A DNA stretch of 64,000 bases from NCBI GenBank assembly GCA_028023455.1, contig JAQFVV010006221.1, positions 7,361,011 to 7,425,010 on the forward strand, given 5' to 3'. Below are positions 21,731 through 33,700 of the stretch, piece by piece. A program made the translations under genes and the position numbers. Under the pieces are notes generated by a model, which had not been told where the DNA came from, did no database searches, and saw only the letters and a program-made list of their open reading frames with translations. The first letter of the stretch is position 1; the number at the start of each line of letters is the position of its first letter. Source of the stretch: Epiperipatus broadwayi. Taxonomy: Eukaryota > Onychophora > Udeonychophora > Euonychophora > Peripatidae.

Positions 21731-22990
21731 TTGAATATAGTTTATATATAAAGTTTTTATTGCCAGATATATTTAATAATTTTATTTATTACACTTCGAT
21801 TTACAAGTATCAAACTTTTTGGACTCACAATTTTGATACTAACCACTTCATTTAAGTATATTAATGATTATTACTAATCATTTATTATATTAGAGATTGT
21901 CTCTAGCATAGATATAAATTTAAGATTAATATATCTTTTTTTTTTAGACATAAACATGTTTTAGCTATATAATTTTAAAATTAGAATTTATTAGTCAATT
22001 AGATATACAAGACAAATACAATGTATTTTTATGGTTATTACACATTGCTATCTATGGTTTATCTTGTATATAAACCTCCAGCGCTCTCTGGTTGAGTTTG
22101 TGACTGCAAGGGTTTGTCCATAATTGAGAGTTCTTGGATTTTTTAAGGGTGGAATATTCAGGTTTTAGGCAACTGATAAATTGCCCAAGTGTCTTTAATT
22201 ATTCCCATAGGGGCTACTATTCAGTCTCTTATCTTAATTTTTTTATGATCTTGCAGAATGTAGAGATTAAATGACAGTTATTATTTTTGAAGATTAATTG
22301 ACAGGTAATATCTAAAAGAATCTTATTCTCTTTGTTAGCTAAATAGAAAAGTTCACTAGTGTTTTTAATTATATAATCATAAGTTTAGCAAGTAGGTATT
22401 ATATAAAGATAATTTAAGTATTACTTATATTGAATATAATTAGTACAATTTATAGTTTCACATTGCTAACATGAATTCACATTTATGTTCAAATAGTAGT
22501 AGTTAATCCAGTGTATGTTTTATCTGTTAACTGAATTCTCATTCGAATACCATTGTAGCAAAAAAAAAGCTATTCAATAAGTTTCATAAATTTCTTTAAA
22601 AAATTAAAAATAAATAAATAATATATTTGGCAATATAAAAACAATATAATTTTTTAGAAATCAAGTCTAAAATTTTTATTAGCAATGTTGGGAAATGAAT
22701 TAAATAAATTATGAATTGGTCTTATTCTTGGGGTGTTAATGAGAAATTTGGAACCTGGAAATGACAGAACAGGATGTACTCTGTAGTGTTTTGTAAAAAT
22801 GGCAGACATGTTTGTGCACTCCAGAAAAAACTAGAATTTATTCGAGAGGTTGTTTTAGATCGCGCGCTGATAACTGTGGAATTTAATTAAGGCGTTGACA
22901 TCATGGCGATTGACAATTCCAAGAGATATTTGCTGATTGCAAATATTTCTGGATAAGAGATAATACCTTATTGGACGGCGGAGATATTGA
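21731..22990. other. Mostly unannotated, with one G+C-richer patch
   Basis: 22078-22200 carries CTCTCTGGTTG and ATTGCCCAAGTGTC, both also present in the 9.5-kb retrosequence, but in a rearranged order. 22740-22990 is richer in G+C than its neighbours. No ORF with a recognisable domain. Confidence 0.45.
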
Positions 22991-22994
22991 GAGC

Positions 22995-23134
22995 TTTCAT
23001 TGCAGACTATTTGTTGGAGAGCATTCATTGCAGAGCATTCGTTGGAGAGCAGTTGTTGCAGAGCATCCGTTGCAGAGCATTTGTTGCAGACCATTCATTG
23101 GAGAGCATCCATTGCAGAGCATTCATTGCAAAGA
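22995..23134 (+). repeat. 14-bp minisatellite, about ten units
   Basis: Imperfect tandem units follow ATTCATTGCAGAGC, with ATTCGTTGGAGAGC and ATCCGTTGCAGAGC variants. As 14 is not a multiple of three, each frame cycles; the minus strand gives a pseudo-repetitive Cys-rich ORF that is not evidence of a gene. Confidence 0.85.
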
Positions 23135-25450
23135 ACAGCGTGGGAATTGAACTTTAGTGAACTGTAGAAATATAGTTATTTGCTGACCGCACAGACATTC
23201 TTGCGGATATAACATACTCCATGGTTCTTAAACTTCAGTCCACCATTGTATCAAACCATGGAGGTCAACGGGTTAAATGAAAGAAAGCAACAACAATAAC
23301 AACATATACATTAAAGTAGTATTTGCTATTACCGATAATTTCTTAAAGAGTGTTTGCCTTTATCATACTTATTGAAAATATTTAATTTTTTAATTATTGT
23401 TCCTTTACTGAATATATTATTTAGAAGTTTTCAAGCATATGTTATTTTCAAGTTTTGTTTTTACTTTGCCTTGATTTAAACCATTTGTTGTTGTAGCTAA
23501 TAAAATTTCTCTTTGAATGTTTGCATTGATGGCACTTATTGAAAATATTTGTTTTTCAGTCATTATTTGTTTTCTAACAAAATGATATTATTTTCATGTT
23601 TCAAATATATTCTATTATTTTAATATATATATATTTATGAAAAATATAAAATTTATCAATTACCCTTTTTTTTTCTACATTGGTATGTGAATCATGGTTA
23701 CACCAAAGAAAGAACATATACTATCAACACCAATATATTTGTGTGTGCTTGCTCATATTAAGAGCTGTATGGCTTATAAATGTGTGTATGATATCTTTCA
23801 TATTTTTATATAAAATAATTGACATATGTCATACATCAGTAGATTCTGCTGATTTCCGAATTAGACGATGACAATGGGGGTGGGGGCATGTCAGATGTTA
23901 GTGAAGGTTTTTTTGTTTTAAAGTAAAGGTTTTAGTCATGGGATTTTTGTCTTATTGTTTACTTTCAGGAATAAGAAATTTGTAATGTCCTAAAAAAAAA
24001 AACAAATTACTAGCTAAATAAAAAACGAAAACACTTATAAGTGTAATAAATGTAATTTGGTCGTATTATATGTGTTTCTAATATTTTACCAGTTTGTTTC
24101 ACCATTATGAAAGTTATATGTATTATATGCAATAGTACTAAAAAAATATCAACATAAATATTGTAAGGTATATTATTCATCTAAGAGCTATTTCTGTCTT
24201 ACATTATAATGAAGAATGGCAACTCTTGAATATATGATTATAGTATTCGGCAGCAAAGGCGCACTTAGCCAAACAAATAATTGATGAAAGAAGAATAACC
24301 CACTTCGCCAGCATATTAATATATATGTGCAAAATTATTACAAATAAATAATGAAGTGAAATTGTTGTAATTAAAAAAAAAAAAATCTGTCATTAACATT
24401 TGTTTAATAAAAAGTGAGAGTTTTTGTTTAAATAATTAGTATTTTATGTATTAGTTTGGCAGCGATGAACGTTACCGGCACAAACAAATGTGCATAAAAA
24501 GACAGAATTAAAGCATTTACAATCTTCTAAAAAGAAAATGAATTAATTTTGTGAATGAATATTAGATAGTATTCTGACAAGGAGAAAGTTCTTAGTCAAA
24601 ATGTTGGTTTTGCTGCTAATTTTAGGACCAAACAATGGTGGTGTTTCATTCAGGATTGTCGAAAGAGAATAGCCATTTGAAACAGAATGCGGTTCGAGGT
24701 AAGAAAATTCAGTCCACAGCAGTATTATTGCTAAGAAACAACATTTTGTAAATGGACAGAATTGCACGGTTAAATATATACTGTATATATATGGTTTGGT
24801 TACCATTTGTAATACATTTAGAATTTTAGATTGTCAAGTTTACTTGTTGGAAAATCATTTCTCGCAAAAAAACATAAATGAATGTTTGTTTCATTTTCAA
24901 TAAATAAAGTTATAGGCAGCCATTTTTCAAAATAATTAAAAGGTTAAATAAGGAAAGAAAAATTCTCACAAAATATATAAATGCGTGTTAGAAGACATGC
25001 GTATCATTTCCAGTAATAAAATTGTAGGTCGCCATTTTTCAAAATAAATATTGTCGGACTAATATGTATGAGGAAAATTAACTAATTGCAAGGTCATTGG
25101 TATATGCCTAGTATGATATCAACTTAATCTGTTTCTATGGAGAGTTTATCCTTATGATAATTTTTCCTGCCTGTAGTGCAAATCAATGTCATTGAAATGA
25201 TAATACATCTAAAATACCTTTAATCAAGGTGTCAGAGAGTCTTTATTCTGTTTATTGTTTTTAAAACCAGATATTAATTATTATCACTGGTATATACTTT
25301 GGAAAAAACCCAAAAACAATCACGCTGCTAAAAATAAAAAAATAATATTTAAATTAAAAATCAAACAGTTTTTTAAAAATAAATTTTAAAATTAAAAAAA
25401 TCTTATCTTAAGAAATACACACGTTTTTAAAAAAACTTATCTAATATTAA
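23135..25450. other. Unannotated A+T-rich stretch
   Basis: A small palindrome CCATGGTT…AACCATGG lies near 23220-23262, and GGGGGTGGGGGC near 23876. No gene was recognised. Confidence 0.5.
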
Positions 25451-25451
25451 T

Positions 25452-25530
25452 ATAGGGGATTTGAATACAGACTTTCAAGCGACCTTTAGCCATTCGTTTT
25501 ATCTCATACAATCGATACACACATATATGT
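25452..25530 (-). repeat. Interspersed repeat family R, fragment
   Basis: GGGGATTTGAATACAGACTTTCA and the following TATCTCATACAATCGATACAC match the left arm of the family copies at 26.9 and 36.6 kb. Confidence 0.6.
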
Positions 25531-25900
25531 GTACACATTCTAAAATTATTTACATCATAAAATGCACGTCTGAAAATTGATCTGCTACAAAGAAGATTTT
25601 AAGATTCTAAAACAATTTTTGTAAAGATCAATGGGACAAATAATAATAAAAGCAATAACATCATCAACGATGGCTTATTCTCATTTTTGATAACGTTACT
25701 ATAGAATGTTATATTTAAAATCCATTATATCCTATATGGTGTAGCACAATAGTAGAGTAGCAAACTCACAAAGCCGAACATTTCCAAATTGAGTCTCTGT
25801 TAAGAAAAGTATAAAAGAATGTCAATTTGATCAGTTAAGTGAAATTAACCCAATAAACATCACATGATCACTATTTTTTTATGCTTGCTCTTAACTGTTA

Positions 25901-26472
25901 TTAAAACAGGCAAAACTCTATACCAGGGATGGGAAAATAGCGGCCCGAGGGCCACATGTGGCCCACTAAGAGTTTTTATGTGGCCCACCAAGGCAATCAA
26001 AAAAATCTGCCTTGAACCGAGATTTCCTTCCCTTGCGCGACTGAAAATTTGTCTCGTATTTTCTACTAGGGTAGCCACGTCAATACACATGCACAGTGTA
26101 GATACGATGTGCAGTGCTTTTTGAGTTGATCAGGTTAATTTCAATTTTGTCTTTGCATTAGCAAATTTATACATTTCCAACTTTAGTGAAACCATCAACC
26201 TACCAAAAAAATATAAAATCGTGATGAATGCCATGTGTTTAAGAAAGAATGGACAAACAAATATTTCTTTGGTAATACATGGAATAAAGTAGTGTGTTTA
26301 TGGTGTCAGAAAAAAGGTGTGGCCCTTCACTTCCACAAGGTGGCCTCCAATGCAGCCTTTTGCCAACCTCTGTGGCCCCTGAGCCAAAACAATTGCTCAG
26401 CCCTGCTCTATACGTATTGCCACTCAGTGCAAGCCAAAGTAACAATACGTATAGAGAGTTTTGCCTGTTTAA
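25901..26472. mobile_element. Foldback family A copy interrupted by a hAT-like MITE
   Basis: The outer termini are TTAAAACAGGCAAAACTC (25901-) and GAGTTTTGCCTGTTTAA (-26472). Without the insert at 25924-26405 the element would be about 80 bp, with CTATACGTATTG inverted on both sides. Homology to other family members continues left of 25901 (ATGCTTGCTC, TAACTGTTA). Confidence 0.8.
25924..26405. mobile_element. hAT-like MITE (CAGGGATGGG … CTCAGCCCTG) with an 8-bp target duplication
   Basis: This 482-bp G+C-rich insert starts CAGGGATGGGAAAATAGCGG and ends …AATTGCTCAGCCCTG, an imperfect terminal inverted repeat. It carries GGCCCGAGGGCCACATGTGG and the GTGGCCC words common in widespread animal hAT MITEs. 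CTCTATAC occurs on both sides (25916-25923, 26406-26413). The overlapping ORFs on both strands show no transposase motif. Confidence 0.87.
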
Positions 26473-26884
26473 ATGAAAATTACTATGTTCAACCTGACAG
26501 TTGTGTTCAAGGTCACATGATTTCCCAAACAACTGATCATATGATTATTTTTTTATTCCTTTAATTTCAAAGTTGTAGACATTCAAAATAAAGTTGTACC
26601 TGTACATAAAACAGCTTTTTTTACGTAATGTTAGTTGCTGTGTAAATGTCTGATGTATTAGCAATTGTTACATATAAAATGTTAAAAATTTTATCATGGA
26701 GTATTGGAATCTTAGTTGCCATGAAAAGCAATAATTTAATATAGATAAAGAAGAAGGGTACTCTTTACTGCTGATATATTATATATTAATATAGATATGT
26801 ACCTGAATATTTTTGTATAAGAAAAATAGCTTTGATAACTCATACCTGGATGATATATATATGAACATGTTTTGCCCACAAATC

Positions 26885-27332
26885 AGACTTTCAAATTCCC
26901 TGCAGCTATCCACTCCATCTTATACAACCGATACACATGACCATATACATGAGAAAAAGATAAATGATCTCCAATATACATATTTTATGCTGATCCAGCA
27001 CTCATCAGTTCGTCCAGATCATCATCTCACACACATATAATCAGTGCTCAGCTTATATTAAGATAACAAATCTTCAAACTTTAATTGACAAGCTTCAATC
27101 TTTTCCACTCTCCAACTTTTTAGTCATCTATATCATTGGAAATCTGACAATGGAATGCTCAAAGCCCTTGTTGATGTGTGGGAAATGATAAAGTGGACCA
27201 TCTGTTTAGCACAGAATAGTATATAGGAGATCATTTAGCTTTTTTACATGTATATGGTCATGTGTATTGATAGTATAAGATTGAATGGATAGCTGAAGGG
27301 AGCTTGAATGTCTGAGTTCAAATACCTTCTAA
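26885..27332. repeat. Interspersed repeat family R, long copy with inverted ends
   Basis: The left end (CAGACTTTCAAATTCCCTGCAGC, CCGATACACATGACCATATACATG) is the inverse of the right end (CATGTATATGGTCATGTGTATTG, AGCTTGAATGTCTGAGTTC). About 170 bp of unpaired interior is shared with the 4.3-kb copy. Confidence 0.7.
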
Positions 27333-27700
27333 TTACATTAAGTTCAGTATAGACAATATATTTGTATTTGAATATTACATTTGTGGATTTACGACTAATA
27401 AAAGTAAAATGTAACCTAAGTTGTTGAATGTAAATATTTTTGCGATAACTAAAATATGGAAGAAGTATTTCGGAAAAAACTTTTTAAATTAAATTTCTCT
27501 GGTAGCAGTTACTAAATATTTCTATGGCTTTGCAGTGAAAGCAATTATTTTAAATTGTGGTTTAGTGCATTGTTAAGCCATGTGTACAGAAAAGGTTTGC
27601 ATTGTGTACTTATTTACTTGTCTTTTTACTTGAATATAATTTTTTTAAAAAACAAAAAATAAAAAAAAGTTACACAAGCTTATTTCAATATTTTGCTTAC
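27333..27700. other. A+T-rich sequence downstream of the large exon
   Basis: If the exon were not spliced at 27700, the frame would run 18 more residues to a stop at 27645. No canonical AATAAA is seen just beyond on the minus strand. I see no exon here. Confidence 0.45.
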
Positions 27701-30700
27701 CGTCTATTTTAGGAAGAAAGTAAATATTTCCATTGGTGTTTGAAAAGGAAGTATCATTTTGGAATTCTGATCTATTGCTAATGTATAAACATTCTTTTAC
27801 TACATTATCCTTCAAGAGATATGCTTCTGGGATTAGCTTTCTTTTATCTTCTTTATTAGTCTTAACATTTTTAAGTCTATCAGGATTTTCTTCAGATACA
27901 CTAGTATCTTTTCTTACTATAGTTGTCGCTTCATAATTACTTGTATTATTTTTCAGCATATCTTTAGACTTACATTTTGTTGCTTCGTTAAATTTATTTA
28001 TTGTTTGATTTTGTAAAGTGATTTCTTGAAAGTTTTTATCGAAAACATTCTCTTGTAATTTCTTCTGAAATGTTTCATTTATATTATTATTAATAATAAT
28101 GTCTGTTTTGTTTTCCAATTCATCTGTATTGAATAATGTTTGTCTTGTAGTCATATTTTCCTTTTTCCCATTTTCAGGTGCCATTTTATTTTGCACATAA
28201 TGCTTTTTTATTAATGTTTTGTCATCTGTAATTTTTGGCAAACTTTCATTATTAGTATCTGTTATGTTATTCACAATTTTTGTTTCTGTTAATAATTGTG
28301 TATCAATAATTTCATTAGAATTAGAATTACAAACAATTTGGAGTAATGCAGTTGCTTCATTTCTATTTTTATTTAATTCTATTAATTGTTCATTATTTTG
28401 AAAACATATGTTTTCAGGTTTGTCAATTTTTATTTCTGAAAAAGTATCTTTTATTATAAGCTTTTCTTGCACTATTTCTAAAATTTCATCTTCCATTAAA
28501 TTCTTACTTTTAACATCTATTTCTTGTACTTGATTTAATTTTGAATTTGTATTTATTTTATTTTGAATTGTTGTTTTATTCTCTTTTCTTGTTGTCAATG
28601 TTTTTTCATTCTCCTGCAAATGATTATCATTTTCATTTGTTGTAGTTGTTCTTATTTTTAAATTTTCTAATTTCTTTTGAAAAGAGTTTTGCTCTTCCAT
28701 ATTGAAAACATTCTCTTCACTTAATCTACTTTGGCCATTATATACAGTTTCAAAACTATGAGCTAATTCTTTGTTTTTGCTATCTTGATTTTGTATTACT
28801 TGTTCATTCTTGTTAACATCTTTGTTATTTATACTATCTCTTGTTTGTTTTTCTGCATGATCTTTAATCTCATATTGCACGGTTTGAATTTGGTTGTTTA
28901 CTGATACTTGATGATGTTCATTATTTTCCTTTTCCATGATATGATTGCTGTTGCTGTCATCAGTTTTTAAAATCGCATATTTTTGTTGATTATTATACAA
29001 TAATTGAGATTGACTATTATTTTTATTGTAGTCTGATTGTGTTATAAGTAGATATTGATGATCTTTAATATCTTGAGAGAGTAATGCTTGATTTTCACTG
29101 CTAGCTGCAGTTTTCTCATATTTAGTTTGTGTTGGTAATTCTTGGCTATCATTATTAATGTCATTGTTATTTATTATAGATTCATAATTACTATTTTCAT
29201 TCTTATCAGTATGTATTGTTTTTACTTCACTGTCATAATCAAAACTTTCAGTTTTCAGTTTGTTGCATTCATCATGACTTGTAAGCATTATTTGTTCCTG
29301 ACTACTGCTCTCACTGATTGTATTTTGTGTATCTTGTTCTTGACAGTAATTGTTTAATGCAAAGTTAATTTCCGACTGACTATCTTCTTTATTAATATTC
29401 GGTACAGCTATACTATTCAACATACCTGTATGATTTTGTAGCTCATTTTTTACATGTTCTTGATGTGTATGTTTCCTGTCATTATTTAGTTCACTTTGTA
29501 TTATTTGTATATTTCTCACAATTTTCTCATCATTTGTATCACTGCCACTTTTATTTGCTATACTTTCTAATTGTTCATTGTCTTCACTTTTTTGTATATC
29601 TACATTTTCTAAAATTGCTTGAAATTTCTTACTTTTGTTCTGTTTTAATGATTCTATATCTGATGATAATTTTCCTGTAATATTTTCACTTACACTTTCA
29701 AACACATCTCTTAGATCATTAGTAGCAGCTGATGTTTCATTTTCATAATTTTTTAGACTATTTTCTGTGATATCAATTTCATCATATATTATATCTTCAG
29801 ATATTTCATTTTCCTGCTTGCTAGCATTTCTTTTTTTTCTGTCATTAATATTAAATGTATTTATATCTGGAATATATTCTGATGTTAGGAATGAACCTTT
29901 GTCTGTTTTAGTATCAGTTGTTATTAGTTGGTTATTTTCTAGTAAATAATTGACATCACATAAATCATTTGTTTTATAAATAATATTTTCTTTGAATATC
30001 TCATTTGTGTCTTTTAAATTTATTGCTTGATTTTCTACCTCCATTTTGTCTAAATTTTGTAAATTGAATTGATTTTGATCATTACTACCAAGTTCATCAG
30101 TAGTTTTATGTATTACTTCCTGTATAAGTTTGTCTATTTCTGTTTTATATTTAACTTCTTGATTAGTATTTTCATTTTTTATTGTTGTATTCAATATTTC
30201 TTCTATAATATTTTCTTCTAATATTTTAGCAGAGATTGTTTTTTCTTGCATTGGATCAGTAGTTATTTCTTTCTGTGAAGTATGTTTCAAGTCAGTATTA
30301 CTTTCTGTTGCTTTATTAATACTTTGTGTTTTATCTTTTTCTGATGTATTAAAAATTATTTCAAAATTATTTTGACTTTCATCATCAACAGCCATTATTT
30401 CTTCATCTACTTCTTCTTCATCAGAGGAAGACTTTATGTTTTTAATAACTTCAATTTTATTATCAGCTACTCTATACTTTTTAAAATTCTTTGCAAATAT
30501 GGTTTCATGGTGTCTTTCTCTTTCATAATCATTAGACATTTTTTCTTCAAGTATGCCATTTTTTTCAGGAGAACATTTTATATTTTCATTACCATATATA
30601 TCATTAGTATTTAATGTAGCTTCTTTCAAATTCTGAACAAATATTTTCTCATGATCTTTTTTACTTTCATTATTATTAATTATTATTTCTTCAAGTATTT

Positions 30701-33700
30701 CATTGTTTTCAAGAGAATGTTTTATATTTTTATTATCTTGTGTTTTATTACTATCTATTATATTTTCCCTCAAATTTAGTGCAAATATTGTTTCCTGTTT
30801 TTTTTCACTGTCATTGTTGTTAACCATTATTTTTTCATCAGTTTTCTTTTTATCAGAAGAATGTTTTATAGTTTCACTATCTTTTATTTTATTATTGTGC
30901 ATATTATCATTCAATTTCTGTACACATATTATTTCATCAACCTTTTCATTCTTATTATCAATATCTATTATTTCTTCAATTGTTTCTTCATTTTCTGGAG
31001 AATATATTATATTTTTATTATCTTGTATTTTATTAATGATTATTGTATCCTTTTCCAATTTTGATGTCTTGGGATGTTTTGTTTCTTCGTAATCAATAGC
31101 AATTATTTCTTCAAATTTTTTATCTTTTGCATGAGAATGATTTATATCTCTATCCACATCATGGGTTTTTTTAGTATCTATTAAATCTTCTTTCAAGTCC
31201 TTTGCAAATATTGCTTCATGAATTTTTTCACTTTCTTCATCAAGAGACATTTCATTTTCATTTATCTCTTCAAGAGAATATTTTATATTTTTCTTATCCT
31301 GTGTTTTACTAACATCTATTATATTTTTTTCCAAATTTGGTGTAAGTATTGTTTCATGATTTTTTTCACTTTTATTAACCATTATTTTTTCATCAATTTT
31401 CTTTTTTTCAGGAGAATATTTTATAGTTTCACTATCTTCTGTTTTATTATTGTGTATATTATCATCCAATTTCTGTACAAGTATTATTTCATCAACCTTT
31501 TCGCTCTTGTTATCAATATCTATTATTTCTTCAATTTTTTTCTCTTTTTTTGGAGAATATGTTATGTCTTTATTATCTTGTATTTTACTAATGATTATTG
31601 TATCCTTTTCCAAATTTTGTGTCTTGGGATGTTTTATGCCTTCATAATCAATTGCAATTATTTCTTCAAATTTTTCATCTTTTGCAGGAGAATGATTTAC
31701 ATCTATATCCACATCATGGTTTTTTTTAGTATTTATTAAATCTTCTTTCAAGTTCTTTGCAAATATTGCTTCATGAACTTTTTCACTTTCTTTATCAAGA
31801 GATATTTTATTTTCATCCTCCATTTTAGTTGTACTTATTATTTTTTCTTTTTCTGATATATTTGTTTCATGTAGTGTATCATTGTCAGCAGTTAATCCTT
31901 CTTCACATAGTTCCTTTTTTTCAAAATATTTTATATTTTCAATGTTTTGGACTTTAATGGGAATTATTATTTCTTCAAATACTTCATTAGTAGTGATTTC
32001 TTTCACATTTCCATTGTCAGGTAAACATTTTATATTTTCATTATTTTGTATTGTTTCACATATATATTCATGCAATATTTTGCATTCTTTATTTATTGTT
32101 TCATTTTTAATAGCTTGTTCAGGAATATTCCCACATGTAATGGTAACAAGCTTTTCTTCATCTAATGTGTTTTCTTTTGTTTTGTCCATGGAATGTTTAT
32201 TTTCAAATTCTTTTAAAGTAAAATCATTTTCTACTTCAGCTAATTTTTTTAAGTCAGTAGATTGCTCTAAAGATATAGTTTCCTCAAGAGTTATTTCTTC
32301 CCCAATTTCTCTGAAATCATTTTCATTAGAATTCTTGTTCATTTTCATATTAAGATTTACTTCATTATTAATATTTCCACTATTTATTTCTGGTGTATTA
32401 TTTATAATTTCTTTTATGAAAAAAATATTATTAGAATTATTTTCTTTACTAAAAATCTCATCAGTTTTTATTTCTTCATTAATTGTTTCATCAAAAGTGT
32501 TTTTTTCTTTTGTTGTATTTGTTACTATTTTTGGAATTATTTCTACATTTTTGATTAACCTACTTTCATCATTTATAACTTTATTGTCATTTTGATCAAG
32601 ATCTACACTTTGTTTAGATTCTGTTTCCTCTTTATAGAAATCTTTCGTTTTAGAAATAACTGAATGTTCTTCTCTATGCATCTGTGGAATGTAGTCTTCA
32701 TCACATTTACCTGATATTTGGTCAATTGCATCACTGTTTTCTGTTAACTTTATAGCAACATATTGTTTTTTCGCACTGACATCAATCACAGATTTTGATT
32801 CATTTTCATATATAGAACTAACTTTATCTTTTAATGTGGTATTTGGAAGTCTTGTGTCAGTATTACTTTTCTTTGCTTCAATTATTTCTTCTGGTGTATA
32901 TTTTATATTTTGATCTACCATTGTAAAGCTTATTATATTTTCTATATTATCTGATATACTTTCATTTCTACTAATACTGTTAGCTTTTTGTGCTTCTGTT
33001 ATATCACATAAATTTTTTATTTCTAAATTAGTAATTATAGTTTCGTTTTCTTCAGTTTTTTTAAATTTGTTGTCTGTATCATCAGATTGTGGTCTTAAAA
33101 AGTTTATTAACTTTTTTTCAGAATCATCTTCATCTGTGATCTTGGTTATGATGTTAGGATTTTCTTTTGAAATGGACATTAACTGACTTGTTTCAGCAGA
33201 TTTTATATTTACTAATGATATAGGAGGTATGGATTCTTCGTAACTTTTAGATTTTATGATTTCTCCTTCCATTATATTACTTATTTGACTTTCACTTATA
33301 GTTGTTTTGTTTGAAAGAGTAGAAACATTACTATCTTCCTTTCTAAAGAAATTTTCTTTGTCTTTTACAATATCTATTGAGTATTCATTATTTGAGATGT
33401 TATCTGGAATATTTTCATCCATAATTTTATTTGAAATTTCTTCTTGAGATGATGTATTTGTTGTACATTTTTGTTCATACATTTTTGGTATAGGAGACAT
33501 GGATTCTTTGTGACAATTAGACTTTATGATTTCTTCTTCCAGTATATTACTTATTTGACTACCATTTATGGTTGTTTTGTGTGAAAGAATGGGGACATTA
33601 CTTTCTTCCTTTCTAATGAAATTTTCTTTGATTTTTACAATATCTATTGGGTATTCATTATTTGAAATGTTATCTGAAATATTTTCATCCATAATTTTAT

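Noticed and set aside
22855-23094. Cys-rich repetitive small protein on the minus strand
   Set aside because: It is a translation of a 14-bp minisatellite; the period is not a multiple of three and there is no start context or domain.
26235-26564. Overlapping ORFs on both strands at 26.2-26.5 kb
   Set aside because: They lie inside and across the edge of a hAT-like MITE, whose higher G+C removes stops. No transposase motif is seen.
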